The notes: generated by a model not told the origin, from the letters alone. Counted from the first letter of the stretch, positions 1 through 10,408 are shown. The stretch is DNA of 57,416 nt from Elusimicrobiota bacterium (GCA_003140895.1 PLLH01000068.1:1-57416), one strand, 5' to 3'. Made by a program: numbers and translations.

Positions 1-2
1 AA

Positions 3-653
3 AAAGAACGGGGCGTGGCGGGAATCTATAGTCATTTGGCGTGCGCGGATTCTGATGAGGCGTACACGCGGCAGCAACTGAGTGATTTCCTGGAACTTAA
101 AAAGACGGCGCGTCAGATGGGTCTGGCCGACACTCGATTTCATATCGCCAATTCGGCGGCGATCGCTTTGATGAAAGAGTCTCATCATGAAATGGTTCGT
201 CCCGGCTTGGCGCTTTTTGGCTCTTCTCTTGTTTCCTGGCCCTCCGGCGTTTCTCTTCAACCGGTGTTGAGTTGGCGAACGAAAGCGGTTTTCATAAAGC
301 GGGTTCCGCCGGGAACGTCGATTTCGTATGGGCGAACCTTTGTGACGAAAAAGGAATCGTTGATCGCCACGCTTCCGGTCGGATACGCGGATGGAATCCC
401 GCGGAGCGTTTCCAACAAAGGGTTTGTTCTTATTAAGGGGAAGCGATGCCCCATTGTGGGACGGGTGACGATGGATCAAATTATGGTTGATGTGACGGGA
501 GTCGACACAAAAGTGGGAGAGGACGTGGTTCTCATCGGCCGGCAAGGGGCCGACACGCTGTCGGCCGCGGACTGGGCTTCTTGGGCTGGAACGATTCCGT
601 ATGAAATTTTCTGCGGGATATCCAAGCGCGTCCCGCGCGTGGGGGTTTCTTAA
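3..653 (+). CDS. alr: Alanine racemase, C-terminal part (5' truncated by window edge)
   Basis: Frame open upstream of the listed GTG at 15; GIYSHLACADSDE, HIANSAA, RPGLALFG and VGRVTMDQIMVDVT are alanine racemase-like motifs. Confidence 0.93.
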   Translation, partial: KERGVAGIYSHLACADSDEAYTRQQLSDFLELKKTARQMGLADTRFHIANSAAIALMKESHHEMVRPGLALFGSSLVSWPSGVSLQPVLSWRTKAVFIKRVPPGTSISYGRTFVTKKESLIATLPVGYADGIPRSVSNKGFVLIKGKRCPIVGRVTMDQIMVDVTGVDTKVGEDVVLIGRQGADTLSAADWASWAGTIPYEIFCGISKRVPRVGVS

Positions 654-1446
654 TTTTATGAAGTGGATTAATCACATGGGCCGTTTCATCCTCGAGGTGG
701 CGGAATCCGTCGGGCAGGTGGCGCTTCTCTGGCGGGAGACGCTTGTCTCTTTTGTCCGAGGGCGATGGGAGCCGCGTCTGAGCGTCACGCAGATGGCGGA
801 GATCGGGGTCAGTTCGTTCGCCGTCGTTGGACTGACCTCTCTTTTTACCGGCATGGTGCTCGCGTTTCAAAGCGGTTTCTCCTTTATCAAAGTGTTCAAT
901 GAGCCGCTTTATGTGGGCTCCGTTGTCGGCCTTTCCCTGGTGAAAGAACTCGGGCCGGTTTTGACCTCGGTCGTTTTGGCGGGCCGCGTCGGAGCGTCCA
1001 TCACGGCGGAACTGGGAACCATGAACGTCACGGAACAAATCGACGCGCTGTACACGCTTGGGACAAGCCCCGTGCGCTATCTGGCGGTGCCGCGCTTTAT
1101 CGCCATGATGATCATGATGCCGATTTTGGCCGCCCTCGCCGATATTATCGGCGTTATCGGCGGTTTTCTCGTCGCCAATCTCCAGCTCAAAATCGCCTCC
1201 GGCGTGTATTGGGAAGAAGTCACGACCTTCGTTGATTTAAACGACGTGGCGCACGGCCTCATCAAAGCGTTTTTCTTCGGCCTCATCATCGTGACGACGT
1301 CTTGTTATAAAGGATTCACCTGCTCGGGGGGCGCGGAAGGGGTAGGCCGGGCCACGACATCGGCGGTGGTTATCTCCATGGTGCTTATTTTGGTCGGCGA
1401 TTATTTCCTGAGCGCTTTTCTTGTTTCGATTGGAATCGGCGGATGA
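601..1446 (+). CDS. mlaE: MlaE-family ABC transporter permease
   Basis: LVKELGPVLTSVVLAGRVGASITAELGTMNVTEQIDAL signature; followed by MlaF and MlaD homologs; true start may be at 661 or 676. Confidence 0.93.
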   Translation: MKFSAGYPSASRAWGFLNFMKWINHMGRFILEVAESVGQVALLWRETLVSFVRGRWEPRLSVTQMAEIGVSSFAVVGLTSLFTGMVLAFQSGFSFIKVFNEPLYVGSVVGLSLVKELGPVLTSVVLAGRVGASITAELGTMNVTEQIDALYTLGTSPVRYLAVPRFIAMMIMMPILAALADIIGVIGGFLVANLQLKIASGVYWEEVTTFVDLNDVAHGLIKAFFFGLIIVTTSCYKGFTCSGGAEGVGRATTSAVVISMVLILVGDYFLSAFLVSIGIGG

Positions 1447-2207
1447 TTTCACTTCAAGGGTTGGAAAAGACATTTGGTTTGAACCGGGTTCTTCGCGGCC
1501 TCGATCTTGAAATCAAGGAAGGAGAAACCATCACGATTATGGGCGGCTCCGGCGCCGGAAAGAGCGTTATTTTAAAACACATCGTCGGCCTCATGAAGCC
1601 GGACAAGGGGCGGATCACCGTGAAGGACGTTGATATCACCTCATTAAAAGGCGACGCGTTAAACGAGATTCAAAAACAGTTCGGCTATTTGTTTCAAGGC
1701 GGCGCGCTTTTCGATTCGTTGACCGTGGGAGAGAATATCGCGTTCGGCCTTCACAATTTGCGCCCGGATTTGGCCCGGCATTGGAAAGATGTGGTGGCTG
1801 AAAAGCTGGGTCTTGTGGGTCTTAAGCCTGAGATCGCCGCCTTGAAACCGGCGGAACTGTCGGGGGGAATGAAAAAACGCGTGGCGCTGGCCCGTGCCAT
1901 CGCCTATGAACCGAGTTATATTTTGTACGATGAGCCGACGACGGGACTGGATCCCATTATGTCCGATGTGATCAATGAACTGATCTTGGGCCTTCAAAAA
2001 AGTCTGGGGGTGACATCCATTGTGGTGACGCACGATATGACCTCGGCCTTTAAAATTTCCAATCGAATCGCGATGCTTTATCAGGGAAAAATCGTAGCCT
2101 TGGGGACGTCGCAAGAAATTCGTCATTCGACGGACCCCTTGGTGAAACAATTTATCACCGGGTCCTCGCGCGGCCCGATTCAGATGCAGGTGCGGGCCAT
2201 TGAGTAG
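1443..2207 (+). CDS. mlaF: MlaF-family ABC transporter ATPase
   Basis: Walker A GGSGAGKSV, signature LSGGMKKRVALARA, Walker B ILYDEPTTGLDP; ATGA overlap with mlaE. Confidence 0.95.
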   Translation: MISLQGLEKTFGLNRVLRGLDLEIKEGETITIMGGSGAGKSVILKHIVGLMKPDKGRITVKDVDITSLKGDALNEIQKQFGYLFQGGALFDSLTVGENIAFGLHNLRPDLARHWKDVVAEKLGLVGLKPEIAALKPAELSGGMKKRVALARAIAYEPSYILYDEPTTGLDPIMSDVINELILGLQKSLGVTSIVVTHDMTSAFKISNRIAMLYQGKIVALGTSQEIRHSTDPLVKQFITGSSRGPIQMQVRAIE

Positions 2208-2234
2208 ACGTCAAAAATCAGGAGGGAAATAAGA

Positions 2235-3593
2235 GTGAACCAGGAAACAAAAGTGGGGTTATTTTTCCTTCTTTCTTTGGCCGCGATTCTGGGGGGGATT
2301 CTTTTCCTGGGGGATGTCCAACTTTTTTCTCATCGCCATTCCTATTTCGTTGAATTTGACGACGTTCAGGCGCTTCCTCCGAAAGCCGCCGTAAAAATTT
2401 CGGGCGTTGAGGTTGGGAAAGTCAAAAGCATCCAGTTGGTGGCTGGACGGGCCCGGGTTGAGATTGGCGTTGAACCTGGCATCCTCATCTACCAAAATGG
2501 GACGGCCAGCATTGGTTCCACCGGCATTATCGGTACCCGCTTTGTTGACATTAGACCCGGCACCCCTGAGTCCCCGCTTTTGGAATCCGGTTCCATTATT
2601 CAAGGGTTGAAAGGTTCTACGTTAAACAACACGATGGACAGCATCGCGGCCCTTTTTGAAGACGATGAAAAATACGGGAATATCGTCGAAAACTTAAAGG
2701 CCACGGTCTCTAACATCCGGCGAATTTCCGAATCGTTGAACGTGGCTCTGGGCAATCATTCCCAGGACCTTGAGCAAATCGTTTTGAACGTGAGGGATTT
2801 GACTGAAAACACGAAAGTGTTCACGAACGTGTTGGCCGAACTCGGCACGGAAAAGAAAATGGATCTCAAGGTGACGATCGAGAAGTTGCGAGGCATTACG
2901 ACCAAACTCGACGACGTCATGGAACGAATCACGGCCGGGAAAGGAACCATCGGCGCGCTTGTGACGGATGAGGAAACAGCCAAAAACATGAAGTCGGCCG
3001 TCGCGTCTATTAAGGAAACCGCCGGCTCCGCCAGTCAGGTTTTCGGGCGCTTCACCAAATTTAAATTCTACTGGGATTACCGGTACCGGTACGATTTTCG
3101 CGACAAAGAAAGCCGCTCCGACGGAAATATTACGATCGCTCCTCGGCTAGACAAATTTTACACGATTGGAGCGACGAACATAGGGGATCCGATCGCGGAT
3201 GAAAGCCATCAGGCCTACGAGAGGAAGAACCGGATCAATGCCTATATGGGCGGCACGTGGGGCGCCTTTACCGGATACGCCGGAGCCATTAGATCCGCCG
3301 GCGGCGTCGGGTTTTCTGTGAAACCGCTCTGGAAAATCAAACCGCTTCAGGATCTGGTTCGGTTGACCGGAGAAGTCACCGATTTCTCGCGAGACCGCGT
3401 CGTCAAGGGCAACCGCATCAAAGGGGCGTGGGTGGCGGTGGGAGCCGAGGTCTCGCCGATTCATTGGCTTCGCGTGGGGGTCCGAAACGAAGATATTCTT
3501 GAGCGTCCGGCCGTTTTGGGTTATGCCAACGTGCTCATTTCCGACGATGATATCGCCTATTTGCTGGGGTTGGCGACATTGGGCAAACCATAA
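2235..3593 (+). CDS. mlaD: MlaD/MCE-domain protein with C-terminal beta-rich (putative barrel) extension
   Basis: N-terminal TM then VEFDDVQALPPKAAVKISGVEVGKV MCE core; GTG start with SD ggaggg; beta-strand-like C-terminus from about residue 275. Confidence 0.88.
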   Translation: MNQETKVGLFFLLSLAAILGGILFLGDVQLFSHRHSYFVEFDDVQALPPKAAVKISGVEVGKVKSIQLVAGRARVEIGVEPGILIYQNGTASIGSTGIIGTRFVDIRPGTPESPLLESGSIIQGLKGSTLNNTMDSIAALFEDDEKYGNIVENLKATVSNIRRISESLNVALGNHSQDLEQIVLNVRDLTENTKVFTNVLAELGTEKKMDLKVTIEKLRGITTKLDDVMERITAGKGTIGALVTDEETAKNMKSAVASIKETAGSASQVFGRFTKFKFYWDYRYRYDFRDKESRSDGNITIAPRLDKFYTIGATNIGDPIADESHQAYERKNRINAYMGGTWGAFTGYAGAIRSAGGVGFSVKPLWKIKPLQDLVRLTGEVTDFSRDRVVKGNRIKGAWVAVGAEVSPIHWLRVGVRNEDILERPAVLGYANVLISDDDIAYLLGLATLGKP

Positions 3594-3682
3594 CAATCAC
3601 GCGATTATTGTTTTAAAGACAGATTATTCTGAGTTTGATATCTTTTCATCGTTAACGGCGGCATGAATTTGTTTGGAGGCTG

Positions 3683-4216
3683 GTGATGGCGAAGCTCACG
3701 CGTTTGTACTCCTTGTCCCAAGTGGGAGGGCAATGCGTCATGGTTCTGGAAGAGATCGACGGTCCGCGTCTTCTTCCTATTTGGATCGGGCTTTATGAAG
3801 GCGGCGCCATCGGGATGGCCTTGGCCGGGCAACAGTTCCCGCGACCGCTCACTCATGATCTTTTTGTCGTCGTCGTGACCGGCCTTAACGCGAGCATCAA
3901 ACAGGTGGTGATCACCGAGCTCAAAGATTCGACTTTTTACGCCGAAATTTGCATCGAGAAAGATGGCAAAGAAATGGTGGTGGACGCGCGTCCCAGCGAT
4001 TCGGTGGCCTTGGCGGTCAGGGCCCATTGCCCGATTCTCGTCAATGAGCAGGTGTTTGAAGCGTGCCCTGAATTACTCAAGCCGATCAGCGAAGAAGAAG
4101 TGAGTGATTTCAAGAAGAAGTTGGACCATATGACCCCGGAGGATTTCTTCAAGGATTTACAACAGAAGGAGAAGAAGCCGCCGGAGAACCCGCCGCCCAT
4201 TCAGGGCGAGGGATAA
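3683..4216 (+). CDS. Bifunctional nuclease family (DUF151) protein
   Basis: LPIWIGLYEGGAIGMAL...RPLTHDL...DARPSDSVALAVR conserved DUF151 pattern. Confidence 0.9.
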   Translation: MMAKLTRLYSLSQVGGQCVMVLEEIDGPRLLPIWIGLYEGGAIGMALAGQQFPRPLTHDLFVVVVTGLNASIKQVVITELKDSTFYAEICIEKDGKEMVVDARPSDSVALAVRAHCPILVNEQVFEACPELLKPISEEEVSDFKKKLDHMTPEDFFKDLQQKEKKPPENPPPIQGEG

Positions 4217-4234
4217 AAGGAGCCTCGAACCGTT

Positions 4235-5278
4235 ATGTTCAATATTATAAGAGTCTTGGTTGTGATCTTGGGCCCCATTGTGGGCTATTTTTTTGTCGAT
4301 AAAACCTACACCGGTATCTTGGTGGGGTTGGGGTTCGGCGCGGTCATTATCGCGTTGGAGCTGATGATTGATCTTATTCGGTTGGATGTCGTTGTGTTTG
4401 GGTTGATCGGAGCGGTGGGCGGCTTTGTGGTGTCCAAAGGGCTTGATTGGTATGTCCTCCGCCTTGAAAATCCCGTTTATTATCAAGCCCTCACGCGTTT
4501 TTCCGTTTTGATCAATCTCTTTTTGGTGATTTTAGGGAGCATGATCGCCATCCGGAAAAAAGGCGAATTGGATCTTCTCGAGAAAGACATTATCGTCAAG
4601 GGCAAGAAGAACACGGATATTAAAGTGGTGGACACGTCCGTCTTGATCGACGGGCGGATTGCCGACGTGATTGAGACTGGTTTCTTGTCGGGAAAATTTA
4701 TCGTTCCCCGGTTCGTTTTGCACGAGCTTCAAATGGTGGCGGATTCATCGGACGCCACGAAACGCCAGCGGGGCCGCCGGGGTCTGGATATTCTCAAACG
4801 GCTTCAGGATATTCACGGCATCAATCTCAAAATCTACGATCGGGATTATTCTCACATCAAAGAAGTGGATACCAAGGTGTTGGAGTTGGCCAAGGAATTG
4901 GGCGGCAAGGTGGCCACGACTGATTTCAACTTAAACAAAGTCGCGGCCCTTCAAGGGATTTCCGTTTTGAACGTCAATGATTTGGCGGCGGTGTTAAAGG
5001 CGGTGGTTCTGCCGGGCGATTCGCTCAATATTTATTTGGTCAAGGAAGGCAAAGAGAAGTCTCAGGCGGTTGGATATTTGGATGATGGAACGATGATCGT
5101 GGTGGACGAGGGGCGTCGCCATATCGGCAAACGCGTGGGGGTCTACGTGAATTCCATTCTTCAGACGTCGGCGGGCCGGATGATTTTTGCCCGGATTCTT
5201 GATAGTCGCGAGTCAGAGGGGAACGGACGGCCTCCGGTTCAGCTTCCGATTGAGGAAACGACCCCGCCCGCCGTTTAG
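4235..5278 (+). CDS. PIN/TRAM-domain membrane protein (YacL-like)
   Basis: N-terminal TM helices, PIN domain VVDTSVLIDGRIADVIETGFL, TRAM-like C-terminus; position before ispD is typical. Confidence 0.92.
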   Translation: MFNIIRVLVVILGPIVGYFFVDKTYTGILVGLGFGAVIIALELMIDLIRLDVVVFGLIGAVGGFVVSKGLDWYVLRLENPVYYQALTRFSVLINLFLVILGSMIAIRKKGELDLLEKDIIVKGKKNTDIKVVDTSVLIDGRIADVIETGFLSGKFIVPRFVLHELQMVADSSDATKRQRGRRGLDILKRLQDIHGINLKIYDRDYSHIKEVDTKVLELAKELGGKVATTDFNLNKVAALQGISVLNVNDLAAVLKAVVLPGDSLNIYLVKEGKEKSQAVGYLDDGTMIVVDEGRRHIGKRVGVYVNSILQTSAGRMIFARILDSRESEGNGRPPVQLPIEETTPPAV

Positions 5279-5281
5279 TCC

Positions 5282-5977
5282 ATGCGTTCCGGAGCGGTGT
5301 TGTTGGCGGCGGGGTCCAGCCGCCGCTTGAAGGGCTCTCGTCCTAAGCAGCTCATGTCGTTCGACGGCGAACCTCTTTTTATGAAATCCCTCCGGGTGTT
5401 TAATGAGGTTCCCTCCATCCGAGAAATTGTGGTTGTGGTTTCAAAGGAGTGCCGATCCTTGATCGATCGCCGGATTCGTTCTTTCTCGACCAAGAAAAAA
5501 ATCAGGTCCGTTCTTGGCGGCGCTTTTCGAGGCGAATCGGTTCGAAACGGCGTCCGCGCCCTCTCCGATCAACTCGATGTTGTTTTGGTGCACGATTGCG
5601 CGCGGCCACTGGTCACGCGTGACATTGTCGAGCGCGTGGAGCGCGCAGCCGGCCTGCGCGGCGTGGCGTTGGCGGCGTGGCCCGTTCCGGACACGCTGAA
5701 ATTGTCAACCATCGACGCGCGCGTGAGAAAAACCATTTCTCGTCAACATATGTGGTTGGCGCAAACGCCGCAAGGATTTAAACGGGCGATCGCTGTTCAA
5801 TGTCTGCTCAAGCCGTCGAAAACGGCGACAGACGATGTTGAGTTGGCGGAGCGGAAGGGATATGGCGTGAGTCTTGTGAGAGGGTCGGCCACGAACGTCA
5901 AAGTGACGGTGCCGGGCGACTTATTGATGTGTCGCACGCTCGTGCGTCGCGCACTGGTGAGGGTGAATGAAAATTAA
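5282..5977 (+). CDS. ispD: 2-C-methyl-D-erythritol 4-phosphate cytidylyltransferase
   Basis: VLLAAGSSRRLKGSRPKQLMSFDGEPLF, VHDCARPLV; overlaps ispF. Confidence 0.93.
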   Translation: MRSGAVLLAAGSSRRLKGSRPKQLMSFDGEPLFMKSLRVFNEVPSIREIVVVVSKECRSLIDRRIRSFSTKKKIRSVLGGAFRGESVRNGVRALSDQLDVVLVHDCARPLVTRDIVERVERAAGLRGVALAAWPVPDTLKLSTIDARVRKTISRQHMWLAQTPQGFKRAIAVQCLLKPSKTATDDVELAERKGYGVSLVRGSATNVKVTVPGDLLMCRTLVRRALVRVNEN

Positions 5978-6470
5978 CGGACCGCGGACGGGGTTTGGGT
6001 TTGACGCTCATGATTTTTCGAGATCGGGGCCGCTTGTGTTGGGCGGCGTTTCATTTTCGGGAGTTCCTCGCCTCAGGGGCCATTCTGACGGAGATGCCCT
6101 CCTTCACGCGTTGATCGATGCTCTCTTGGGGGCGGCCTGCCTGGGGGATATCGGCGACCTGTTTCCCGATACGGACAAAAAATTCAAGGGAATCGATAGC
6201 CGGAAATTATTGGCCGAGGCGTTGAGACGGGTGCGCCGGGCTCACTTTAAACCGATTCATGTGGATGTGACGGTGGTGGCCGATAAGCCGCGCCTCTCTT
6301 CCCATAAGACGGCCCTCCGGGGGACGTTGGCGGCTCTCCTCTCTTTGCCTCTTTCCAGCGTGAGCGTCAAAGCCAAGACGTCCGAAGGGACTCGGCTCCT
6401 CCGTGCTCGTGGCGGCATTGCTGTCTGGGCTGTGGCGACATTGGTCCCGGTCGCGTCAAAGGGGAACTGA
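5967..6470 (+). CDS. ispF: 2-C-methyl-D-erythritol 2,4-cyclodiphosphate synthase
   Basis: GFDAHDF, LRGHSDGDALLHALIDALLGAACLGDIGDLFPDTD. Confidence 0.95.
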   Translation: MKINGPRTGFGFDAHDFSRSGPLVLGGVSFSGVPRLRGHSDGDALLHALIDALLGAACLGDIGDLFPDTDKKFKGIDSRKLLAEALRRVRRAHFKPIHVDVTVVADKPRLSSHKTALRGTLAALLSLPLSSVSVKAKTSEGTRLLRARGGIAVWAVATLVPVASKGN

Positions 6471-7876
6471 TGTCCGACCTGGTTCTTCATAATACAATGA
6501 CCGGCCGGAAAGAAACGTTCACGCCGCTTAAAGCCGGCGATGTTCGGTTGTATGTATGCGGGATCACGCCGTATGACGACGTCCATTTGGGACATGCCCG
6601 GTGTTATGTCGTTTTCGATCTTCTTAAACGCGTGTTGGAACGGCGCGGCCTCAACGTCCGCCATATCCAGAATTTCACGGATATCGACGACAAGATCATC
6701 GACCGCGCCAAAAAAACGAACGCGGATCCTCTCGCCTTTCCTGAACCCTATATTCAAAATTATTTCGACATGATGTCGCGTCTCAATGTGAAACCGGCCG
6801 ATCGATATCCGCGCGTCACTCAGTCCATTCCCTCTATTATGCGTCTCATCGATCGGCTCATGAGAGCCAAAATGGCCTATGCGGCCAAAGGATCGGTTTT
6901 CTTTTCTGTTCGGGCATTTCCCGCGTACGGGCAGCTTTCAAAACGAAAGATTGATGAGTTGGAGTCAGGGGCTCGCGTGGAAGTGGACCCGGATAAAAAA
7001 GATCCGCTTGATTTCGTCTTGTGGAAAGCCGCCAAAGCGGGAGAGCCGTCCTGGTCGTCGCCCTGGGGCTTGGGGAGGCCGGGGTGGCATATCGAGTGCT
7101 CCGCCATGGCGATTGAGCATCTGGGCGAGGAGTTTGATATTCACGGGGGCGGTCAGGATTTGATTTTCCCGCATCATGAGAATGAAATCGCGCAGGCGGT
7201 GGGGGCCACCGGGAAAAGATTCGCCAAGCTATGGATGCACAATGGTTTCGTGACCATCAACGAAGAGAAAATGTCTAAGTCACTTGGGAATTTCTTCGCG
7301 TTGAAAGACGTGTTCGCCAAGGTGGATCCGGTTGTCGTCCGATATTTTCTCCTCTCTCAACATTACCGGAGCCCTCTGAATTATTCCGATCAAGAACTGG
7401 ACGCAGCGAAGGCGGCGTGGTCCGACCGGGTGTGCGGCGCCTATCGGATTGCCCTGGATCGCGAGAAGAACCAGGCGGTGGCGCGCCCGGTGGAGGGCCG
7501 CTTGCGCAAGGAAATCGACGATATCGCCGCTGAGTTTGAGAAATCGCTTTCCGATGATTTAAACACCTCCGGCGCGTTGGGAGCGCTTAACAAAATGTGC
7601 ACGGTCATTTATGAAATGGACAAAGTGACTCCCGTGGCCAATGAAGTGGATTGGAAGGGGCTTTCAAACGAAATGCTTTCCATGATGGAGGCGCTTGGGC
7701 TGAAAGCTCCGGTTGAAGAAGAATGGCCGAGCGAGTTGTTGGCGATGGTTTCTGAACGCGAGAAAGCGCGCAAGGAACGGAATTGGGCCAAGTCGGACGA
7801 GATTCGGGACCGCCTGAAAGCGAAGGGCTTTCTGGTCGAAGATTCGTCTTCCGGCCCCCGCCTTAAACGGATTTAA
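6470..7876 (+). CDS. cysS: Cysteinyl-tRNA synthetase
   Basis: HLGHARCY (HIGH), GWHIECSAM, HHENEIAQ, EEKMSKSLGNF (KMSKS). Confidence 0.98.
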   Translation: MSDLVLHNTMTGRKETFTPLKAGDVRLYVCGITPYDDVHLGHARCYVVFDLLKRVLERRGLNVRHIQNFTDIDDKIIDRAKKTNADPLAFPEPYIQNYFDMMSRLNVKPADRYPRVTQSIPSIMRLIDRLMRAKMAYAAKGSVFFSVRAFPAYGQLSKRKIDELESGARVEVDPDKKDPLDFVLWKAAKAGEPSWSSPWGLGRPGWHIECSAMAIEHLGEEFDIHGGGQDLIFPHHENEIAQAVGATGKRFAKLWMHNGFVTINEEKMSKSLGNFFALKDVFAKVDPVVVRYFLLSQHYRSPLNYSDQELDAAKAAWSDRVCGAYRIALDREKNQAVARPVEGRLRKEIDDIAAEFEKSLSDDLNTSGALGALNKMCTVIYEMDKVTPVANEVDWKGLSNEMLSMMEALGLKAPVEEEWPSELLAMVSEREKARKERNWAKSDEIRDRLKAKGFLVEDSSSGPRLKRI

Positions 7877-7878
7877 CG

Positions 7879-8646
7879 GTGTCTTCTTTTCACGGGAAAG
7901 GAAGGGGTCATTCTGAGAATGAAGGGTCGGATTTCGTTTATGGGCGCTGGCCTGTTCGGGAAGCGCTTGAGAGCGGCGCCGTTATCAAGGTGTTTATCGC
8001 CCAAGGGGTGAAGGGCGAGCCCGTCGATCAGATTGTGGAGTTGGCGCGGCAGAAGAAGGTCCCGTTTCATTGGATCGAACGAGTCAAGTTGGAACGCATG
8101 GTAACGGGAAACCACCAGGGTGTTGTGGCGCAAGTGACTCCTTTTCGTTTCTCGGAATTTGACGTCTTATTAAAACAGGCTCTGGCCGCTCAGGTTCGAG
8201 GCCCTTCACTTCTCTTCCTGGATGGAATCACGGACCCGCAGAATCTCGGTTCGATTTTACGCTCGGCGGTTTTCTTTGGCGTTCCCGGCGTGGTGATTCC
8301 CAAATGGCGGGCGGCGTCGGTCACGGAATCGGTCGTCCGCGCCTCCGCCGGCGCGGCGCGCCACATGTCCGTGGCGCAGGTGTCCAATTTGGCGCAATCT
8401 CTGGAACACGCTAAAGAGCAGGGGTTTTGGATCCTAGGAGCCGATATGGGGGGAGATGACGTCAAGAAAATGGACCCTCCGCGGCCTTTCGTTCTGGTTC
8501 TTGGGTCGGAAGGCGAGGGGCTTCATCAATTGATTCAAAAGAAATGCGATGTGGTGGCCCGTATCGTAAAACAACATCCCGGTCCGGGGGTGGATTCGCT
8601 CAATGTGGGCGCCGCCTGCGCTGTTCTTTTGCACGCCTTGGGGTGA
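7879..8646 (+). CDS. rlmB: SpoU-family rRNA 2'-O-methyltransferase, RlmB-like
   Basis: VYGRWPVREALES, DGITDPQNLGSILRSA, LGSEGEGL; GTG start. Confidence 0.9.
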   Translation: MSSFHGKGRGHSENEGSDFVYGRWPVREALESGAVIKVFIAQGVKGEPVDQIVELARQKKVPFHWIERVKLERMVTGNHQGVVAQVTPFRFSEFDVLLKQALAAQVRGPSLLFLDGITDPQNLGSILRSAVFFGVPGVVIPKWRAASVTESVVRASAGAARHMSVAQVSNLAQSLEHAKEQGFWILGADMGGDDVKKMDPPRPFVLVLGSEGEGLHQLIQKKCDVVARIVKQHPGPGVDSLNVGAACAVLLHALG

Positions 8647-8778
8647 TATAATCTTATTGACAAAAGTACCGCCATTTTGTTTTGTCGACAATCATAATTC
8701 GTAAAGTCATTTGACTGGCTTTTGGAAGATTTAACCCCGCCCTAAGAGCTGCGTTCAGAATAAAAGGAAGGAACCCCA

Positions 8779-10236
8779 ATGAGTGAAGTTAATCGTTATC
8801 AGACTGCGCCGGAAGATCGCATTCCCTATTTTCAACAATTTGTTTATGGACTCGGGTCTCTCTGTAATAACTTGCTCCCCGCCGCTTTGGGCTGCATGGC
8901 CATCGTTTTGAACCTGGGGCTTGGTATGAACCCGGCCTTGATCGGCACCATCTTGGCTTTGCCCCGGTTTGTCGATGCCATCATCGATCCCATCATGGGG
9001 TATTTGACGGATCACACCAAATCCAAGTGGGGGAGACGGAAACCCTACATTTTCGTGGGGGCCCTTTTATCCGGTCTTATTTTTGCCCTGATGTGGCAGC
9101 TTCCCGCCGGCCACAGCCAAAGCTTCTATTTCTGGTTTTTCACCATCGGTTCCATTATTTTCTACATGGCCTACACCGTTTATGCGGCTCCGTTCATCGC
9201 TTTGGGGTATGAAATGACGTCGGATTATCATGAGCGCACGCGGCTCATGGGCGTCAGTAATTTCGTCGGACAATTCGCGTGGGTGGCGGTTCCTTGGTTT
9301 TGGGCCATTATGGCGAACAAAACCCTCTTCGCGACGCCTGTCCAGGGGGCGCGCTCTCTCGCCATCGGGGTTGGAATTTTCGTGGCCGTTGTTGGAATGC
9401 TCCCGGCCATTTTCATTAAGGAACGTTTTTACGCCATCGCTGAGAAAGAAGATAAAGCGGACGCTCCCAAAGTGGCCGTATCTCAGGAAATCATCAACAA
9501 GTTTTCCAATTTCTTTAAAGTGTTCTTTGTCACTCTGAAGAACTGGCAGTTTCTTAAATTGTGCGCGGCGACCTTCTCCGTGTTCAACGGCTTCATGCTC
9601 ATTTCAGGTCTCGGGTCTTACGTGATCATTTATTATATTTTCGGTGGAGATCAGACGGCTGGAGGCAAGTACATTGGATGGTTTGGGACTATTTCGTCCG
9701 TGGCCACTTTCTGCGTCATTCCTCTGATCACGTGGATTTCGACGAAAGTCGGCAAGCGAAATGCCTTTTATATCTCAATGGGAATCGCGATGCTGGGGTA
9801 TGTTCTTAAATGGTTCTGTTACAAACCAGGCCAGCCTCTGTTGATTCTTTTGGCCGCTCCTCTCATCGCGTTTGCGCTCGGCGGTCTCTTCACGTTGGTA
9901 GGATCCATGATGGCCGATTTGTGCGATGTGGACGAGTTGGAAAACGGCCAGCGCCGGGAAGGCATGTTCGGCGCGGTTTATTGGTGGATGGTGAAGCTGG
10001 GAATGGCCGTGGCCTTGTTTATGTCGGGATATCTTCTTAACTGGACGGGTTTCGATGTGGCGCTTGGGAACCTCCAGCCGGCGCGCGCCTTGTTCTTGAT
10101 GCGGGTTTTTGAAATCGGTATTTCGATTGCCACGTTGGGTGTCGCTGTTTTGGCGATTAGCACATACAAAGTAACGGAAGCCAGGGCGCACGAAGTTCGC
10201 CTGGAGCTTGAGAAACGCCGCGGTAAAGCCGCCTAA
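8779..10236 (+). CDS. MFS transporter, glycoside-pentoside-hexuronide (GPH):cation symporter family
   Basis: DAIIDPIMGYLTDHTKSKWGRRKPYI motif, 12-TM pattern. Confidence 0.9.
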   Translation: MSEVNRYQTAPEDRIPYFQQFVYGLGSLCNNLLPAALGCMAIVLNLGLGMNPALIGTILALPRFVDAIIDPIMGYLTDHTKSKWGRRKPYIFVGALLSGLIFALMWQLPAGHSQSFYFWFFTIGSIIFYMAYTVYAAPFIALGYEMTSDYHERTRLMGVSNFVGQFAWVAVPWFWAIMANKTLFATPVQGARSLAIGVGIFVAVVGMLPAIFIKERFYAIAEKEDKADAPKVAVSQEIINKFSNFFKVFFVTLKNWQFLKLCAATFSVFNGFMLISGLGSYVIIYYIFGGDQTAGGKYIGWFGTISSVATFCVIPLITWISTKVGKRNAFYISMGIAMLGYVLKWFCYKPGQPLLILLAAPLIAFALGGLFTLVGSMMADLCDVDELENGQRREGMFGAVYWWMVKLGMAVALFMSGYLLNWTGFDVALGNLQPARALFLMRVFEIGISIATLGVAVLAISTYKVTEARAHEVRLELEKRRGKAA

Positions 10237-10295
10237 TAAAATTCTAAGATTGCATTGAATTTTCCCCTTCGAACAGCTCGGAGTCCCATGGCTGT

Positions 10296-10367
10296 GCCGA
10301 CGTAGCTCAATGGTAGAGCATCTGCTTTGTAAGCAGAGGGTTGGGGGTTCAAGTCCCTTCGTCGGCT
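10296..10367 (+). tRNA. tRNA-Thr (anticodon TGT)
   Basis: Cloverleaf: GCCGACG/CGTCGGC acceptor; TCTGC-TTTGTAA-GCAGA anticodon arm; GGGGG-TTCAAGT-CCCTT T arm. Confidence 0.95.
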
Positions 10368-10408
10368 TTTGATTTGCCGGTTAATTGAAGATTAAAGGAT
10401 GGGTTTCG

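Noticed and set aside
10296-10367. tRNA-Thr as an integration site for a mobile island (sugar genes downstream)
   Set aside because: No integrase, no direct repeat of the tRNA 3' end and no composition break that I could see.
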